Positions 1 through 7,945 of a DNA stretch of 33,140 nucleotides are shown piece after piece (position 1 is the stretch's first letter; every line of letters starts with the position of its first letter). The notes beneath the pieces are model-generated. The model made no database searches. It was not told the origin of the DNA and saw only the letters and a program-made list of their open reading frames with translations. The translations under genes were made by a program, and so were the position numbers. The DNA comes from Candidatus Methylumidiphilus alinenensis (GTDB lineage: Bacteria > Pseudomonadota > Gammaproteobacteria > Methylococcales > Methylococcaceae). Location: NCBI GenBank assembly GCA_003242955.1, contig QJPH01000475.1, positions 1 through 33,140 of the forward strand, given 5' to 3'.

Positions 1-401
1 CAAAACGACGGAACACGCCTGTTGCGCCCTACCGCGTTGAGGGAAGCCCATAGGTGCATTATTATACGCGTTTAAATGATTGGTTGGCATACATTTCTGC
101 AAAAGGTATGTGAAGCATAGAGAAATCTTGATATACAGCATTTTCATCTTAAAAATATACCTAAAACAGACATTCCGTTAAACCTTCAGGTCAACCGAAT
201 AACCTGTGCTATCATACCCACTACCAAGTAACTCTTTGATGTTGAAAATGCTGTAGCTAGGAAACAAAAAGAAAGTCTCACGCAACGGCGCAACGACGCA
301 ACGTAAAAGAAAAACCAACAATTAGCCCAATATGGTACGGTATTCGGTGAAAGCGGCTTGATAACTACTTTCCCTAAATTTTAGAAATACTTTTTTGACC
401 C
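1..401. other. Gene-free left edge with short repeats
   Basis: No coding region is supported here. A CGCAAC/CGACG-type short repeat lies at 281-303 (CGCAACGGCGCAACGACGCA onward). A 13-bp exact inverted repeat, TACAGCATTTTCA at 134-146 and its complement at 243-255, encloses about 96 bp of AT-rich sequence. It may be the remnant of a small mobile repeat, but nothing else supports that. I see no convincing promoter or RNA gene. Confidence 0.4.
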
Positions 402-986
402 ATGCGAACCCATCAACATCTAAAACTCACCCCTGAAGAATATCTCGCCCAAGAACGGTCAGCCGAATTTAAGAGCGAATATTACCACGGGAAAATCTAT
501 GCCATGTCAGGTGCAAGCCGGGAACATAACCAGATTTCTTCCAACATTACCGCCAGTTTAGTCGTTAAATTGCTGGATAAACCCTGTAGTGTATATGCAA
601 ACGACATGAAGGTCTGGATAGACAAGGCGCACAAATACACTTACCCAGATTTAATAGTCGCTTGCGACCCGCAGCATTTCGAGGATGAACACACCGATGT
701 CTTGTTAAATCCAAGCGTCATTATTGAAATACTCTCAGATTCGACAGAAACTTATGACCGAGGATTAAAATTCTTTCATTATCAACGAATAGATTCCCTT
801 TGTGAATATTTGCTAATATCTCAGAAATTTTGCCATGTAGAGAAATATGAACGCCAAGCCAACAATTTATGGGTGTATTCGGAATTCCATGAAATGAATG
901 ATGAAGTGACTATTAATGCGATAAATTGCAAAATATTGCTAAGCGAAATCTACAGGAAAGTAAACTTAAAAGAAACCATCCTATAA
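402..986 (+). CDS. Uma2 family (DUF820) PD-(D/E)XK-type nuclease
   Basis: This 194-residue protein has the usual Uma2 length and layout. The N-terminal LTPEEYL is followed by YYHGKIYAMSGAS..H..I and a nuclease core with YPDLIV (Pro82-Asp83), IIEILSDSTE (Glu109) and YDRGLKF (Lys123). In this family these residues correspond to the PD-(D/E)XK active site. Uma2 proteins are common, often multicopy, putative endonucleases whose biological role is poorly known, and some are expanded in genomes rich in mobile elements. The gene stands alone, 12 bp before the glycosyltransferase gene, with no obvious partner. No strong Shine-Dalgarno precedes the ATG, but this start gives the complete conserved N-terminus. 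Family assignment is confident; substrate and role are unknown. Confidence 0.88.
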   Translation: MRTHQHLKLTPEEYLAQERSAEFKSEYYHGKIYAMSGASREHNQISSNITASLVVKLLDKPCSVYANDMKVWIDKAHKYTYPDLIVACDPQHFEDEHTDVLLNPSVIIEILSDSTETYDRGLKFFHYQRIDSLCEYLLISQKFCHVEKYERQANNLWVYSEFHEMNDEVTINAINCKILLSEIYRKVNLKETIL

Positions 987-998
987 TTTGGCTGGACC

Positions 999-2621
999 AT
1001 GCAATCCCGCTTTTTCCCCAAAGATTATGTTCTAATCTGGCTGGCCTTGGTGTCGATAGGGCTTTTTTGCCGCCCTTTGATCCCCGTTGATGAAACCCGC
1101 GTGGTTTCGGTGGCTTGGGAGATGTGGCAACGGGGCAATTTTCTGGTACCGCATATCAACGGCCTGCCTTACAGCCATAAACCGCCATTTTTGCAATGGT
1201 GCATCCACCTGTCATGGCTGCTGTTCGGCGTCAACGAGTGGACCGCCCGCTTAATCGCTCCCTTGTTCGCCTTGGGCAATCTCGTCCTAACTGCCAAACT
1301 GTCTCGTAGGATGTGGCCGGATGACGAAACAAGCAGATTAATGGCCCCGTTGCTGCTGCTGACCCTGCCGGTTTGGGCGTTGTGGACCTCGTTGACACTC
1401 TACGATATGTTGACGACTTTTTTCACCCTGCTAGGACTGCTCGGTATCATCCGCGCAGCCCAAGGTGAAATCCGCTTAGGCTGGTTGGTGGTCGCTTTGG
1501 CACTTGGATGCGGTTTGTTGTCCAAAGGACCGGCTATATTCATCATGATTCTGCCAGCGGCCCTGTTAGCCCCATGGTGGCTAAAACCGAAACCTAAAGC
1601 CGGATGGCGAAGTTGGTACAGTTTGTTGCTTGGCGCAGCCCTGTTGGGTGCATTGTTAGCCTTGACTTGGGCCGTGCCCGCTGGTCTCGTCGGCGGGGAT
1701 GAATACCGTGGGTTGATATTCTGGGGCCAAACCGCAGGACGCATTAGCCATTCTTTCGCCCACCAACGCCCATTTTGGTGGTATTTAGCAGTGCTGCCTG
1801 TGGTTTGTTTCCCTTTGACTTTCTGGCCTCTCTTATGGCGGTCGGCAAAGGGCTTGAACTTTGATTTTGGCATGCGCTTCTGCCTAGTCCAAAGCGTATC
1901 TGCACTGGCATTATTTTCATTAATCAGCGCCAAACAAATCCATTATCTTCTGCCAATTTTCCCGACTTTGGCCTTGCTTGCTTCCCGAGCCGTGAGCTTG
2001 GCAAATCTCCGTGCCACGCGCAGAGACCAAGCCCCATTCGGACTATTAGTGGCCCTTTTAGTGGTGCTGTTTTTGTTGCTCCCCTTGCTTAGCCCGACTC
2101 TCACAACCGAAGAAGCGGCCGCAATAACCTTGAAAACTCCTCTTTCGGTCAAACTGCTAATATTAGGGATAGGGCTTGCCGTACTGGCATTACCACCCAT
2201 CACACCGCTGACCAGTGTCCGCGTCATGGCTTGGGGGATGCTGGGTTTGATGCTCGGCGCACATTTGATTTTTCGTCAAGTAGGCTGGGCTTATTATTCC
2301 ATGCAGACTTTCTCAGACAGATTGTCAACTTTGGAAAATGACGGCACTCCTATCGCCTATTGGGGAAAATACAATGGCGATTTTAACTTTCTTGGGCGCT
2401 TGCAGCATCCATTGGACGAAATCAATGACAAACAAAAACTTCTGGACTGGATCAATGCCCACAATCAGGGCTATGTAATCCTGATTCGGCAACCCGACCC
2501 AACGGTCAGTGAAGAAGGTGCGGCTTTCGCACAATTTTACCGTGGTAGCCGCCGAATTATGCTATTTAAGTCCGCAGAATTGTCAGGTCGCCTGGAAACC
2601 TTGAAACGAGTGCTCAACTGA
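999..2621 (+). CDS. Glycosyltransferase family 39 / ArnT-like polytopic membrane protein
   Basis: This 540-residue protein is dominated by roughly eleven hydrophobic segments and ends in a soluble tail of about 100 residues. The first periplasmic loop carries Pro29-Val-Asp31-Glu32-Thr-Arg, the acidic catalytic motif of GT-C enzymes of the PMT/ArnT group. It is followed by SHKPPFLQW at 59-67, the usual second conserved element. Such enzymes transfer a sugar from a polyprenyl-phosphate donor to lipid A, protein or another envelope acceptor on the periplasmic side of the inner membrane. The exact acceptor cannot be told from sequence, and there are no arn-type neighbours, so I do not call it ArnT. 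The GT-C fold and family are confident. Confidence 0.88.
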   Translation: MQSRFFPKDYVLIWLALVSIGLFCRPLIPVDETRVVSVAWEMWQRGNFLVPHINGLPYSHKPPFLQWCIHLSWLLFGVNEWTARLIAPLFALGNLVLTAKLSRRMWPDDETSRLMAPLLLLTLPVWALWTSLTLYDMLTTFFTLLGLLGIIRAAQGEIRLGWLVVALALGCGLLSKGPAIFIMILPAALLAPWWLKPKPKAGWRSWYSLLLGAALLGALLALTWAVPAGLVGGDEYRGLIFWGQTAGRISHSFAHQRPFWWYLAVLPVVCFPLTFWPLLWRSAKGLNFDFGMRFCLVQSVSALALFSLISAKQIHYLLPIFPTLALLASRAVSLANLRATRRDQAPFGLLVALLVVLFLLLPLLSPTLTTEEAAAITLKTPLSVKLLILGIGLAVLALPPITPLTSVRVMAWGMLGLMLGAHLIFRQVGWAYYSMQTFSDRLSTLENDGTPIAYWGKYNGDFNFLGRLQHPLDEINDKQKLLDWINAHNQGYVILIRQPDPTVSEEGAAFAQFYRGSRRIMLFKSAELSGRLETLKRVLN

Positions 2622-2626
2622 AGTGT

Positions 2627-2760
2627 CTAGAGGGTTATCGGGCATCGCGGAAGCCAAGGTCGGGTGCGTCTCTTTGGCGAACGCCCGACGTTCGATTGCC
2701 GGGCAACTGTGAAGCTATTGCCCGACCTACGGACTAGAGGGTTATCGGACATCGCGGAAG
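2627..2760. repeat. Intergenic repeat with 27-bp direct copies and hairpins
   Basis: The segment starting CTAGAGGGTTATCGG and running to CGCGGAAG occurs at 2627-2653 and again at 2734-2760 with one difference. Between them are inverted sequences around GTCGGG/CCCGAC and GGGCAA/TTGCCC that can fold. This fills most of the 212-bp gap after the glycosyltransferase gene. It looks like a dispersed intergenic repeat; no gene is seen. Confidence 0.6.
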
Positions 2761-2833
2761 TAAAGCGACATAAAACATATCGTAGTACAATTGGGGTTAA
2801 GGGTTACATAAAATCCTTTGAGAGGAATCGGCC

Positions 2834-3244
2834 ATGAACAATGTCAATCCGAAAGCAATTATTATCGGCACATCGGTTTTCGCTTTGCTGTATGTCATCC
2901 ATATCTTGATCTTGCCGCTACTGAAAAATAGCTTGGATATGGGCGAAGGCGGGTCAATGTTCGCCGTCAGCCAAATGCTCGGCGTATCAACCTGCTTAAT
3001 TTCCGGTTATATAGCGGCACGCGTATCCGGGGAACGAGGATTTTTCTACGGCTTCAACGTTGGGGCACTGGGTACGGTTCTTTCTGCCCTGGCCGCCGTA
3101 GCGTGGTCAATGTTCACGGGTGCAAAACTTCCGGGGCTTGGATTAGTCACGCTTCCCTATTGGATATTTGTCAATGGGTCATTAGCCGGCTTTGCCGGCC
3201 TTCTAGTCATTAACATGATTGACGAGGGTAAGCGAGAACCCTAG
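2834..3244 (+). CDS. Small four-helix integral membrane protein, function unknown
   Basis: This 136-residue protein has four hydrophobic segments: about 8-31 (AIIIGTSVFALLYVIHILIL), 44-65, 72-95 and 105-130. The loops are short and glycine-rich, with a basic end (EGKREP). A GAGAGGA Shine-Dalgarno sits 8 bp before the ATG, so the start is well supported. I recognise no catalytic motif and do not assign a family. It lies 51 bp before the haem-monooxygenase gene and could be cotranscribed with it, but that does not establish a functional link. Confidence 0.75.
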   Translation: MNNVNPKAIIIGTSVFALLYVIHILILPLLKNSLDMGEGGSMFAVSQMLGVSTCLISGYIAARVSGERGFFYGFNVGALGTVLSALAAVAWSMFTGAKLPGLGLVTLPYWIFVNGSLAGFAGLLVINMIDEGKREP

Positions 3245-3295
3245 GCGATTCAAAAACAAAAAACATCACTGCACAACAGCCATAGAGGAATCTTC

Positions 3296-3598
3296 ATGTT
3301 CATCGCTATGAACCGCTTCAAAATCGCCCTAGGCCGGGAAAACGAATTCATCGAAATCTGGAGAAACCGGGAATCACATTTAAACGGTGTCCCAGGTTTC
3401 AAGGAATTCCATTTGCTGCAAGGACCTGTCAATGAAGAATTCACTTTATTTGCATCGCATTCGGTTTGGGACTCGGCGGAAGCCTTTGAGGCTTGGACGC
3501 ATTCCGAAGCGTTCCGCAAAGCCCACGCTAATGCGGGAACCGCCAAAGGCGTTTATTTGGGGCATCCGCAATTTGAGGGTTTCGAGGCGATATTATAA
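3296..3598 (+). CDS. IsdG/HmoB-like haem-degrading monooxygenase (ABM fold)
   Basis: This 100-residue protein has the size and pattern of the antibiotic-biosynthesis-monooxygenase (dimeric ferredoxin-like) fold: MFIAMNRFKI, then PGFKEFHLLQG, SHSVWDS and AFEAWTHSEAFRKAHA. Asn6, Trp67 and His77 fall at essentially the positions of the catalytic and haem-ligand triad of staphylococcal IsdG (Asn7, Trp67, His77). That supports cleavage of haem to release iron rather than a generic ABM role. An AGAGGA Shine-Dalgarno lies 8 bp upstream. It sits between a small membrane protein and a lipocalin, another family that binds hydrophobic ligands, but no haem uptake or iron regulator gene is visible. Family is confident; haem activity is inferred from the triad. 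Confidence 0.85.
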   Translation: MFIAMNRFKIALGRENEFIEIWRNRESHLNGVPGFKEFHLLQGPVNEEFTLFASHSVWDSAEAFEAWTHSEAFRKAHANAGTAKGVYLGHPQFEGFEAIL

Positions 3599-3647
3599 AT
3601 ATTTTATTGTTTCTACGCCTCGTATCAATGTAATCAAGGCTAACTAA

Positions 3648-4241
3648 ATGATGTGCAAGAACAGAACGACAACATTGCCAGGATCAGGCAAGACCGACTC
3701 GGTTTTCAAAACCGACTCGGTCTTTTTCATCAATAGAATACTTTTACTATTCGTTTTGGGTACATTCATTGCTGGCTGCGTGGGCATTCCTTCAAATGTT
3801 AAACCGGTGCAAGGCTTTAATGCCAGTCAATACCTAGGTACTTGGTATGAAATCGCCCGTTTGGAAAACTCTTTTGAAACTGGCCTAGAGCAGATTTCCG
3901 CCCAATATAGCCCTCGTGAAGATGGTGGCTTGCGTGTCCTCAACCGCGGTTATGACCCAGAAAAGCAACGCTGGAAGGAAGCCGAAGGAAAGGCTTTTTT
4001 CGTTGACCAACCCACTGAAGGCCGTCTCAAGGTATCTTTCTTCGGCCCGTTTTATGGCGCATACAACATCATCAGCTTGGATGAACATTATGGTTATTCA
4101 ATGGTTTCTGGCCCAGATTTTTCCTATTTGTGGATACTATCCCGCACACCGCAACTGCCAGACACCGTGTTGAAACAACTTGTCACCAAGGCACAGGAAT
4201 TGGGCTTTGAGACAAACAAGCTAATCTATGTAAAACAATAA
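3648..4241 (+). CDS. blc: Bacterial lipocalin lipoprotein (Blc-like)
   Basis: After a hydrophobic signal (ILLLFVLGTFIAGC) a lipobox places the lipidated Cys at residue 44. The mature part has the lipocalin signature GTWYEIARLE (64-73) and the C-terminal SYLWILSRTP typical of Blc. Blc-like proteins are outer-membrane lipoproteins that bind lysophospholipids or fatty acids. The N-terminal leader is unusually long, because residues 15-27 (KTDSVFKTDSVFF) are translated from a terminator-like hairpin repeat at 3690-3727. No ATG, GTG or TTG occurs between that repeat and the hydrophobic stretch. The start at 3648 has AAGG 8 bp upstream. The next gene starts 2 bp after the stop, so this begins a four-gene string through vsr. 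Confidence 0.88.
   Translation: MMCKNRTTTLPGSGKTDSVFKTDSVFFINRILLLFVLGTFIAGCVGIPSNVKPVQGFNASQYLGTWYEIARLENSFETGLEQISAQYSPREDGGLRVLNRGYDPEKQRWKEAEGKAFFVDQPTEGRLKVSFFGPFYGAYNIISLDEHYGYSMVSGPDFSYLWILSRTPQLPDTVLKQLVTKAQELGFETNKLIYVKQ
3690..3727. repeat. Terminator-like hairpin repeat inside the lipocalin 5' end
   Basis: AAGACCGACTCGGTTTT and AAAACCGACTCGGTCTT form a 17-bp stem with a single C.C mismatch, a very short loop and a T-run after it. That is the shape of a Rho-independent terminator. It is translated in the lipocalin frame. A relative with the same AAGACCGACTCGGTTT arm lies between jetA and jetB at 29371-29410, so it is a small repeat family and not a unique signal. Confidence 0.7.
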
Positions 4242-4243
4242 TC

Positions 4244-4870
4244 ATGGCAACAAATTTCAACAATGCCATTCACCCCAAAATTGGCAATATCATTTCTCAG
4301 ATCGAAAGTCACTCACATGCGGAACTAGTGGTAATCGTCAAGTCCCGCATCCAAGGCTATTCTGAGTATCCTTTGGCAGTGGGTGCCTCATTGGCGTTTA
4401 TGACTTTGACCTTTTTTAGGTTTTCCCCGGAATTTTACGAAGATTGGGTCATTTATGCAGGCACTGTGTTGGGGTTCGTGTTAGGTGCGGTATTGTCCGG
4501 CGGCATACCATCCATTCTTAGACTGTTGATAGGGCGAAAAAGACTGGAAAAATCGGCTGAAATCATGGCTAGGGCCTGTTTCCAAAAAGGCGGCATCCAC
4601 CATACGCGTGACAAAACTGGCGTATTGATCTTCATCGCCTTCTGGGAGCAGCAAATAGTGATTCTTCCTGACCGTGGGGTTGAATCCGCTATTCCACTGG
4701 CCGAATGGGAAAAAATCCAACAAGATTTTCGTGGAGTATTCCGGGCAACAAATCCTGGCACTGCTTTTGTCGCCAAACTGGAAGCAATGCAAACAGTATT
4801 TAGCCGGTATATTCCCCAAGTCGAGGGCGACATCAATGAATTGCCGGACAATTTGGAAGTCGATTTATGA
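4244..4870 (+). CDS. TPM-domain membrane protein
   Basis: This 208-residue protein begins with SHAELVVIVKSR (about 22-33), then has two membrane segments (about 43-60 and 68-95). A cytoplasmic part follows with RDKTGVLIFIAFWEQQIVILPDRGV, the central signature of the TPM domain (TPM_phosphatase). Related proteins occur in pairs with a Gly/Ser-rich, TIM44-like partner, which is the arrangement here: the next gene overlaps by the 4-bp ATGA. A role at the membrane, perhaps in protein quality control or envelope assembly, is an inference from family context only. Any phosphatase activity is uncertain because the split domain lacks motifs I can verify. Confidence 0.8.
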   Translation: MATNFNNAIHPKIGNIISQIESHSHAELVVIVKSRIQGYSEYPLAVGASLAFMTLTFFRFSPEFYEDWVIYAGTVLGFVLGAVLSGGIPSILRLLIGRKRLEKSAEIMARACFQKGGIHHTRDKTGVLIFIAFWEQQIVILPDRGVESAIPLAEWEKIQQDFRGVFRATNPGTAFVAKLEAMQTVFSRYIPQVEGDINELPDNLEVDL

Positions 4871-6498
4871 AAACACACCCTAGGCTATCGCCTTTAAGTT
4901 TGCTTTTCCTTCTGCTTTTAGGCAATTTGTTAAATCTATTTTGTGTTACCGAAACGCAAGCCCGCATGGGAGGGGGGCATTCATACAGCAGTGGCTCTTC
5001 AAGCGGAAGTTCCGGCAGTTCTGGCCGTTCAAGTGGAGGCAGTTGGGGTGGTGGCAGTAGTTCGGGCGGTTTTCATTGGAGCGGTTCCTCATCCTCTGGA
5101 TTTTCAGGCCGTTCAGACACCCTATACTTAAACTCGGGCAACGCCCAACCGGAGAATAAGAGCCAGGGTACTTTATTTATTGAAATCATCATTCTTATCC
5201 TAGTCATCTATGTTTTGATCCGTCTGTTAAGCCATAGTTCATATTCAGGCCCAGTCAACACTGTCAGATCATCCCGCCCCGATGATTATGCAAAAATGAA
5301 CGCGAGCCTTGATGATAAGCTACAGGATTTGAAAGGCCGAGATGCCAATTTCTCCAAGGTTTTGTTTATCGATTTTGTCTGCCTGATTTACCATAAGTTT
5401 TACTCGTTCAGAGGTTCCGATCAATTCAGGCTGATTTCTCCTTATATTTCCAAAATGGTCGCCGAACAAACCGCTGGAAATGTGTTTTACCAACAGCAAA
5501 GCATCCATGATATTGTCATCGGCAAAGCGAAAATCGTCAACATTTCTCAACGGGAAAGTGGTGATAATATTCTTGTGGAATTTGAAACCAACCTTAGTCT
5601 GCAATACATTAAAACCCGCGAGAAAGTCCGCCTTGTCAATCGGGAGCGTTGGCTTTTCGGTCGCCAAGCCGGACTTTTATCTCCGCAACCGGAACAAATG
5701 CGGACTTTGTCCTGCCCGTCTTGCGGCGCACCTGCCGATTTCACCGATGCAGGGGAATGCCAATATTGCCATTCATTCATCCAAGGTGGTTCAAGACAGT
5801 GGCAGGTGATTAAAATTGATGTCATAGATAGCCAACCCTTTAAAACCCAAGACCCAGGCGGTTATGTCGAGGAAGCTGGCACCAATTTTACAACCGTATA
5901 CCAATACGGCTTGGAGTCCCGGCAAGGGGAGTTTATCCATACTCATCATTTAGGCGATTGGCCGTCATTTTTCAATGGATTCTGCGAACAGGTAATCAAA
6001 CCCTATTTCCAGGCTACCTATGCGGCTTGGAGCAAGGGCGATTGGCGAAAAGCGCGTCATTTGGTTTCCGACCGGTTATACGAATCTAACGGTTTCTGGA
6101 TGGATGAATATGCAAAACAGGGCTGGCGGAATATATTGGAAAACATTAATATTCAGAAAATCGAAATTGTAAGGATAGACCTTGACAAATTCTACGATTC
6201 GCTAACCGTCCGCGTCTTCGCATCTTGTTTGGACTATACCATCGACAGCCAAGCAAAACTACTCGGCGGCTCGTTAAAAAAACCCCGCCAGTTCAGCGAA
6301 TATTGGACTTTCATGCGAACCGCCGGGGTGGAAAGGATTGAACAAGAATATGATTTAAAAACCTGCCCTTCCTGCGGCGCCCCCGCCGACAAGGTCGGGC
6401 AAACCGGCATCTGCGCTTACTGCGGTTCGAAAATCACTGAGGGCCATTTCTCTTGGGTACTCGCCGTGATAACCCAGGACGAGGTATACGAAGGCTGA
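4867..6498 (+). CDS. TIM44-like domain protein with Gly/Ser-rich leader and two zinc ribbons
   Basis: This 543-residue protein begins with a hydrophobic signal-like segment (LSLLFLLLLGNLLNLFCV). An extreme Gly/Ser-rich stretch follows (about 33-85), then one transmembrane helix (FIEIIILILVIYVLIRLL, about 104-121). The soluble part matches the TIM44/MRPL45-like domain, which appears to occur twice. Two CxxC...CxxC zinc ribbons punctuate it: Cys283/286/298/301 and Cys500/503/516/519, both with the CPSCGAPAD core. It overlaps the TPM gene by 4 bp, and vsr begins at the base after its stop. The likely location is the inner membrane with the zinc ribbons in the cytoplasm. Function is unknown; a protein-binding or scaffold role with the TPM protein is inferred. 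Confidence 0.8.
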   Translation: MKTHPRLSPLSLLFLLLLGNLLNLFCVTETQARMGGGHSYSSGSSSGSSGSSGRSSGGSWGGGSSSGGFHWSGSSSSGFSGRSDTLYLNSGNAQPENKSQGTLFIEIIILILVIYVLIRLLSHSSYSGPVNTVRSSRPDDYAKMNASLDDKLQDLKGRDANFSKVLFIDFVCLIYHKFYSFRGSDQFRLISPYISKMVAEQTAGNVFYQQQSIHDIVIGKAKIVNISQRESGDNILVEFETNLSLQYIKTREKVRLVNRERWLFGRQAGLLSPQPEQMRTLSCPSCGAPADFTDAGECQYCHSFIQGGSRQWQVIKIDVIDSQPFKTQDPGGYVEEAGTNFTTVYQYGLESRQGEFIHTHHLGDWPSFFNGFCEQVIKPYFQATYAAWSKGDWRKARHLVSDRLYESNGFWMDEYAKQGWRNILENINIQKIEIVRIDLDKFYDSLTVRVFASCLDYTIDSQAKLLGGSLKKPRQFSEYWTFMRTAGVERIEQEYDLKTCPSCGAPADKVGQTGICAYCGSKITEGHFSWVLAVITQDEVYEG

Positions 6499-6945
6499 AT
6501 GGTTGACAAGCTTACCCCGGAGGAGCGCAGTTGGTTGATGAGCCGCATCCGCTCAAAGGAAACCTCCCCGGAAATGCTGCTACGGAAAGCTCTTTGGACG
6601 GCAGGCCTGCGTTACCGCCTGAAAAACAAACTGCCCGGCAAACCCGATCTCGTATTCCCATCCGCTAAAGTCGCCATTTTCATTGACGGATGTTTTTGGC
6701 ACGGTTGCCCCTTGCATGGCAAAGTCCCTAAATCCAACCAAAGCTTTTGGGTGAATAAATTCACCAAAAACATCGCCCGCGACCTCGCAGCCAATTCGGC
6801 ACTGTCTGCCAAAGGCTGGCTGGCCTTGCGGTTTTGGGAACATGACATCGAAAAGGATTTGGTTGGCTGCGCATTCCGCGTTTTGCAGGCGGTGAGGGAT
6901 AGACAGGGCATGGGAACTGCGCACAATAAAACCGTTGCACAATAG
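6499..6945 (+). CDS. vsr: Very short patch repair (Vsr) DNA mismatch endonuclease
   Basis: The 148-residue product shows the full Vsr pattern: LTPEERSWLMSRIRSKETSPE, then LPGKPDLVFP with the catalytic Asp50. IFIDGCFWHGCPLHGKVPKSN follows, with Cys65, His68, Cys70 and His73 as candidate zinc and active-site residues. FWVNKFTKNIARD and GWLALRFWEHD complete it. Vsr nicks 5' of the T in T:G mismatches that arise from deamination of 5-methylcytosine, and it normally accompanies a cytosine methyltransferase. None is present in this window. The ATG follows the preceding stop directly, so translation is probably coupled to the TIM44-like gene, an odd partner for a repair enzyme. Confidence 0.92.
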   Translation: MVDKLTPEERSWLMSRIRSKETSPEMLLRKALWTAGLRYRLKNKLPGKPDLVFPSAKVAIFIDGCFWHGCPLHGKVPKSNQSFWVNKFTKNIARDLAANSALSAKGWLALRFWEHDIEKDLVGCAFRVLQAVRDRQGMGTAHNKTVAQ

Positions 6946-6970
6946 ATTTGTTGCAGGCTGTTCTTGCGCA

Positions 6971-7151
6971 AGTGATTACCTGATTAGGAAGATGCTTCAG
7001 CTATTCCGTCATTCCGGCATGGATCGCCGGAATCCAGATTGCAGGGATGCCACCAAACCATGCCGTCCACGGAGCCTAGGTTCCGGCGGTCCATGCCGGA
7101 ACGACGACATTTTGGGTTTGGCTGAAACATCTTCCTAATCAGGAGTGATTA
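6971..7151. mobile_element. MITE-like palindromic element with 23-bp inverted ends and 8-bp direct repeats
   Basis: The element proper is 6979-7143 (165 bp). Its ends, 6979-7001 (starting CCTGATTAGGAAGATG) and 7121-7143, are inverted repeats matching at 22 of 23 bases. They are bounded on both sides by the identical octamer AGTGATTA (6971-6978 and 7144-7151), which looks like a target-site duplication. Inside, 7006-7108 is a second long imperfect palindrome (CCGTCATTCCGGCATGG...), also found at 31549-31650 inside jetC. There is no transposase. It occupies most of the gap between vsr and the PepSY-like gene. Confidence 0.78.
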
Positions 7152-7309
7152 AGCATTTGTATGACTGCCCTAGCTTTGAGTTTGGAAATAGTTGGCCTTT
7201 TCAAACAACCTTCATATTTCTGGAATATAAAGGACGCACCCGACGAACCCATGCCCCAGTTTTACCGGGGTGTTTCCTCGGGCCATCCCAACAATTTCAG
7301 GAGCATGTT

Positions 7310-7804
7310 ATGAACGAGTCAGAATTGAACCCCAACCCGCCCGAACTTGACGACATATCCGCCTACGACGATGCTGACGAGGAGAATACACCCTCCGGGC
7401 AAGAAGTACCCTTCGCAGTGCTTGAAGCCTTCAAGAAGGCATATCCTGAGGCCGTCAATGCAAAGTTTGAGGAAGAGATCAACAATGGCGAGCCCGTCTA
7501 CGAGGTCGAATTCATTGATCAAGGCGTGGACATTGAAGCCTCCTATCTTGCCGACGGGACATTGATACAAATTGAGCAGGAAATCCAACTCGAAGAACTG
7601 CCGGAAACCGTTATTGGAGCCATCTTGGAAGCTTACCCGGATGCCATCCTCATAGAAGCTGAAAAAATCATGGCAGCGGATGGATCGGTAAGGAGTTATG
7701 AAGTTGAAATTGAGGATGATGATGTGGAGTTGGAGATTCATCTAGACCCCAACGGGACGATTCTCGACAGCGAGTTGGAAACGGAAACTTCCGAAGCTGA
7801 GTAG
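7310..7804 (+). CDS. Acidic protein with two PepSY-like repeats
   Basis: The frame is open from 7145, but AGGAG at 7300-7304 lies 6 bp before an ATG at 7310. All recognisable sequence follows that ATG, so I take 164 residues. After a disordered acidic start, two similar units follow: about 33-91 (VLEAFKKAYPEAVNAKFEEEI...YEVEF...DGTLI) and about 96-154 (VIGAILEAYPDAILIEAEKI...YEVEIEDDDVELEI...NGTIL). This is the PepSY-like (DUF2874-type) pattern of a helix with AYPxA and then beta strands. No signal peptide is seen. The protein is strongly acidic throughout. A sensor or inhibitor role is possible but unproven. Confidence 0.72.
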   Translation: MNESELNPNPPELDDISAYDDADEENTPSGQEVPFAVLEAFKKAYPEAVNAKFEEEINNGEPVYEVEFIDQGVDIEASYLADGTLIQIEQEIQLEELPETVIGAILEAYPDAILIEAEKIMAADGSVRSYEVEIEDDDVELEIHLDPNGTILDSELETETSEAE

Positions 7805-7818
7805 CCGACCGGTTTAAT

Positions 7819-7836
7819 GTCGGCAGGGATGCCGAC
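7819..7836. terminator. Small hairpin after the PepSY-like gene
   Basis: GTCGGC, a 6-base loop and GCCGAC form a perfect 6-bp stem 14 bp after the stop of the PepSY-like gene. There is no T-run, so termination is only a possibility. The 141-bp gap up to the ndh start holds nothing else that I recognise. Confidence 0.3.
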
Positions 7837-7945
7837 CCTCCAACAAATTCTTTGCAAATCCTTTCATTTCATCGACAATGCCTGCTTACAAGTCAAGAGC
7901 GGTGCTTCAACCCGCCTTCCACCTTCCCAGAGCAGAGGTATCGAA

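Noticed and set aside
1400-1933. 177-residue minus-strand open frame
   Set aside because: It is opposite the glycosyltransferase gene, whose catalytic and membrane features are unambiguous.
7145-7309. N-terminal extension of the PepSY-like protein
   Set aside because: A strong AGGAG precedes the internal ATG at 7310, the upstream part lies against the MITE-like element, and it has no family features.
7817-7945. N-terminal extension of NDH-2
   Set aside because: NDH-2 proteins begin shortly before the first GxGxxG motif, and an AGAGG lies before the ATG at 7946.
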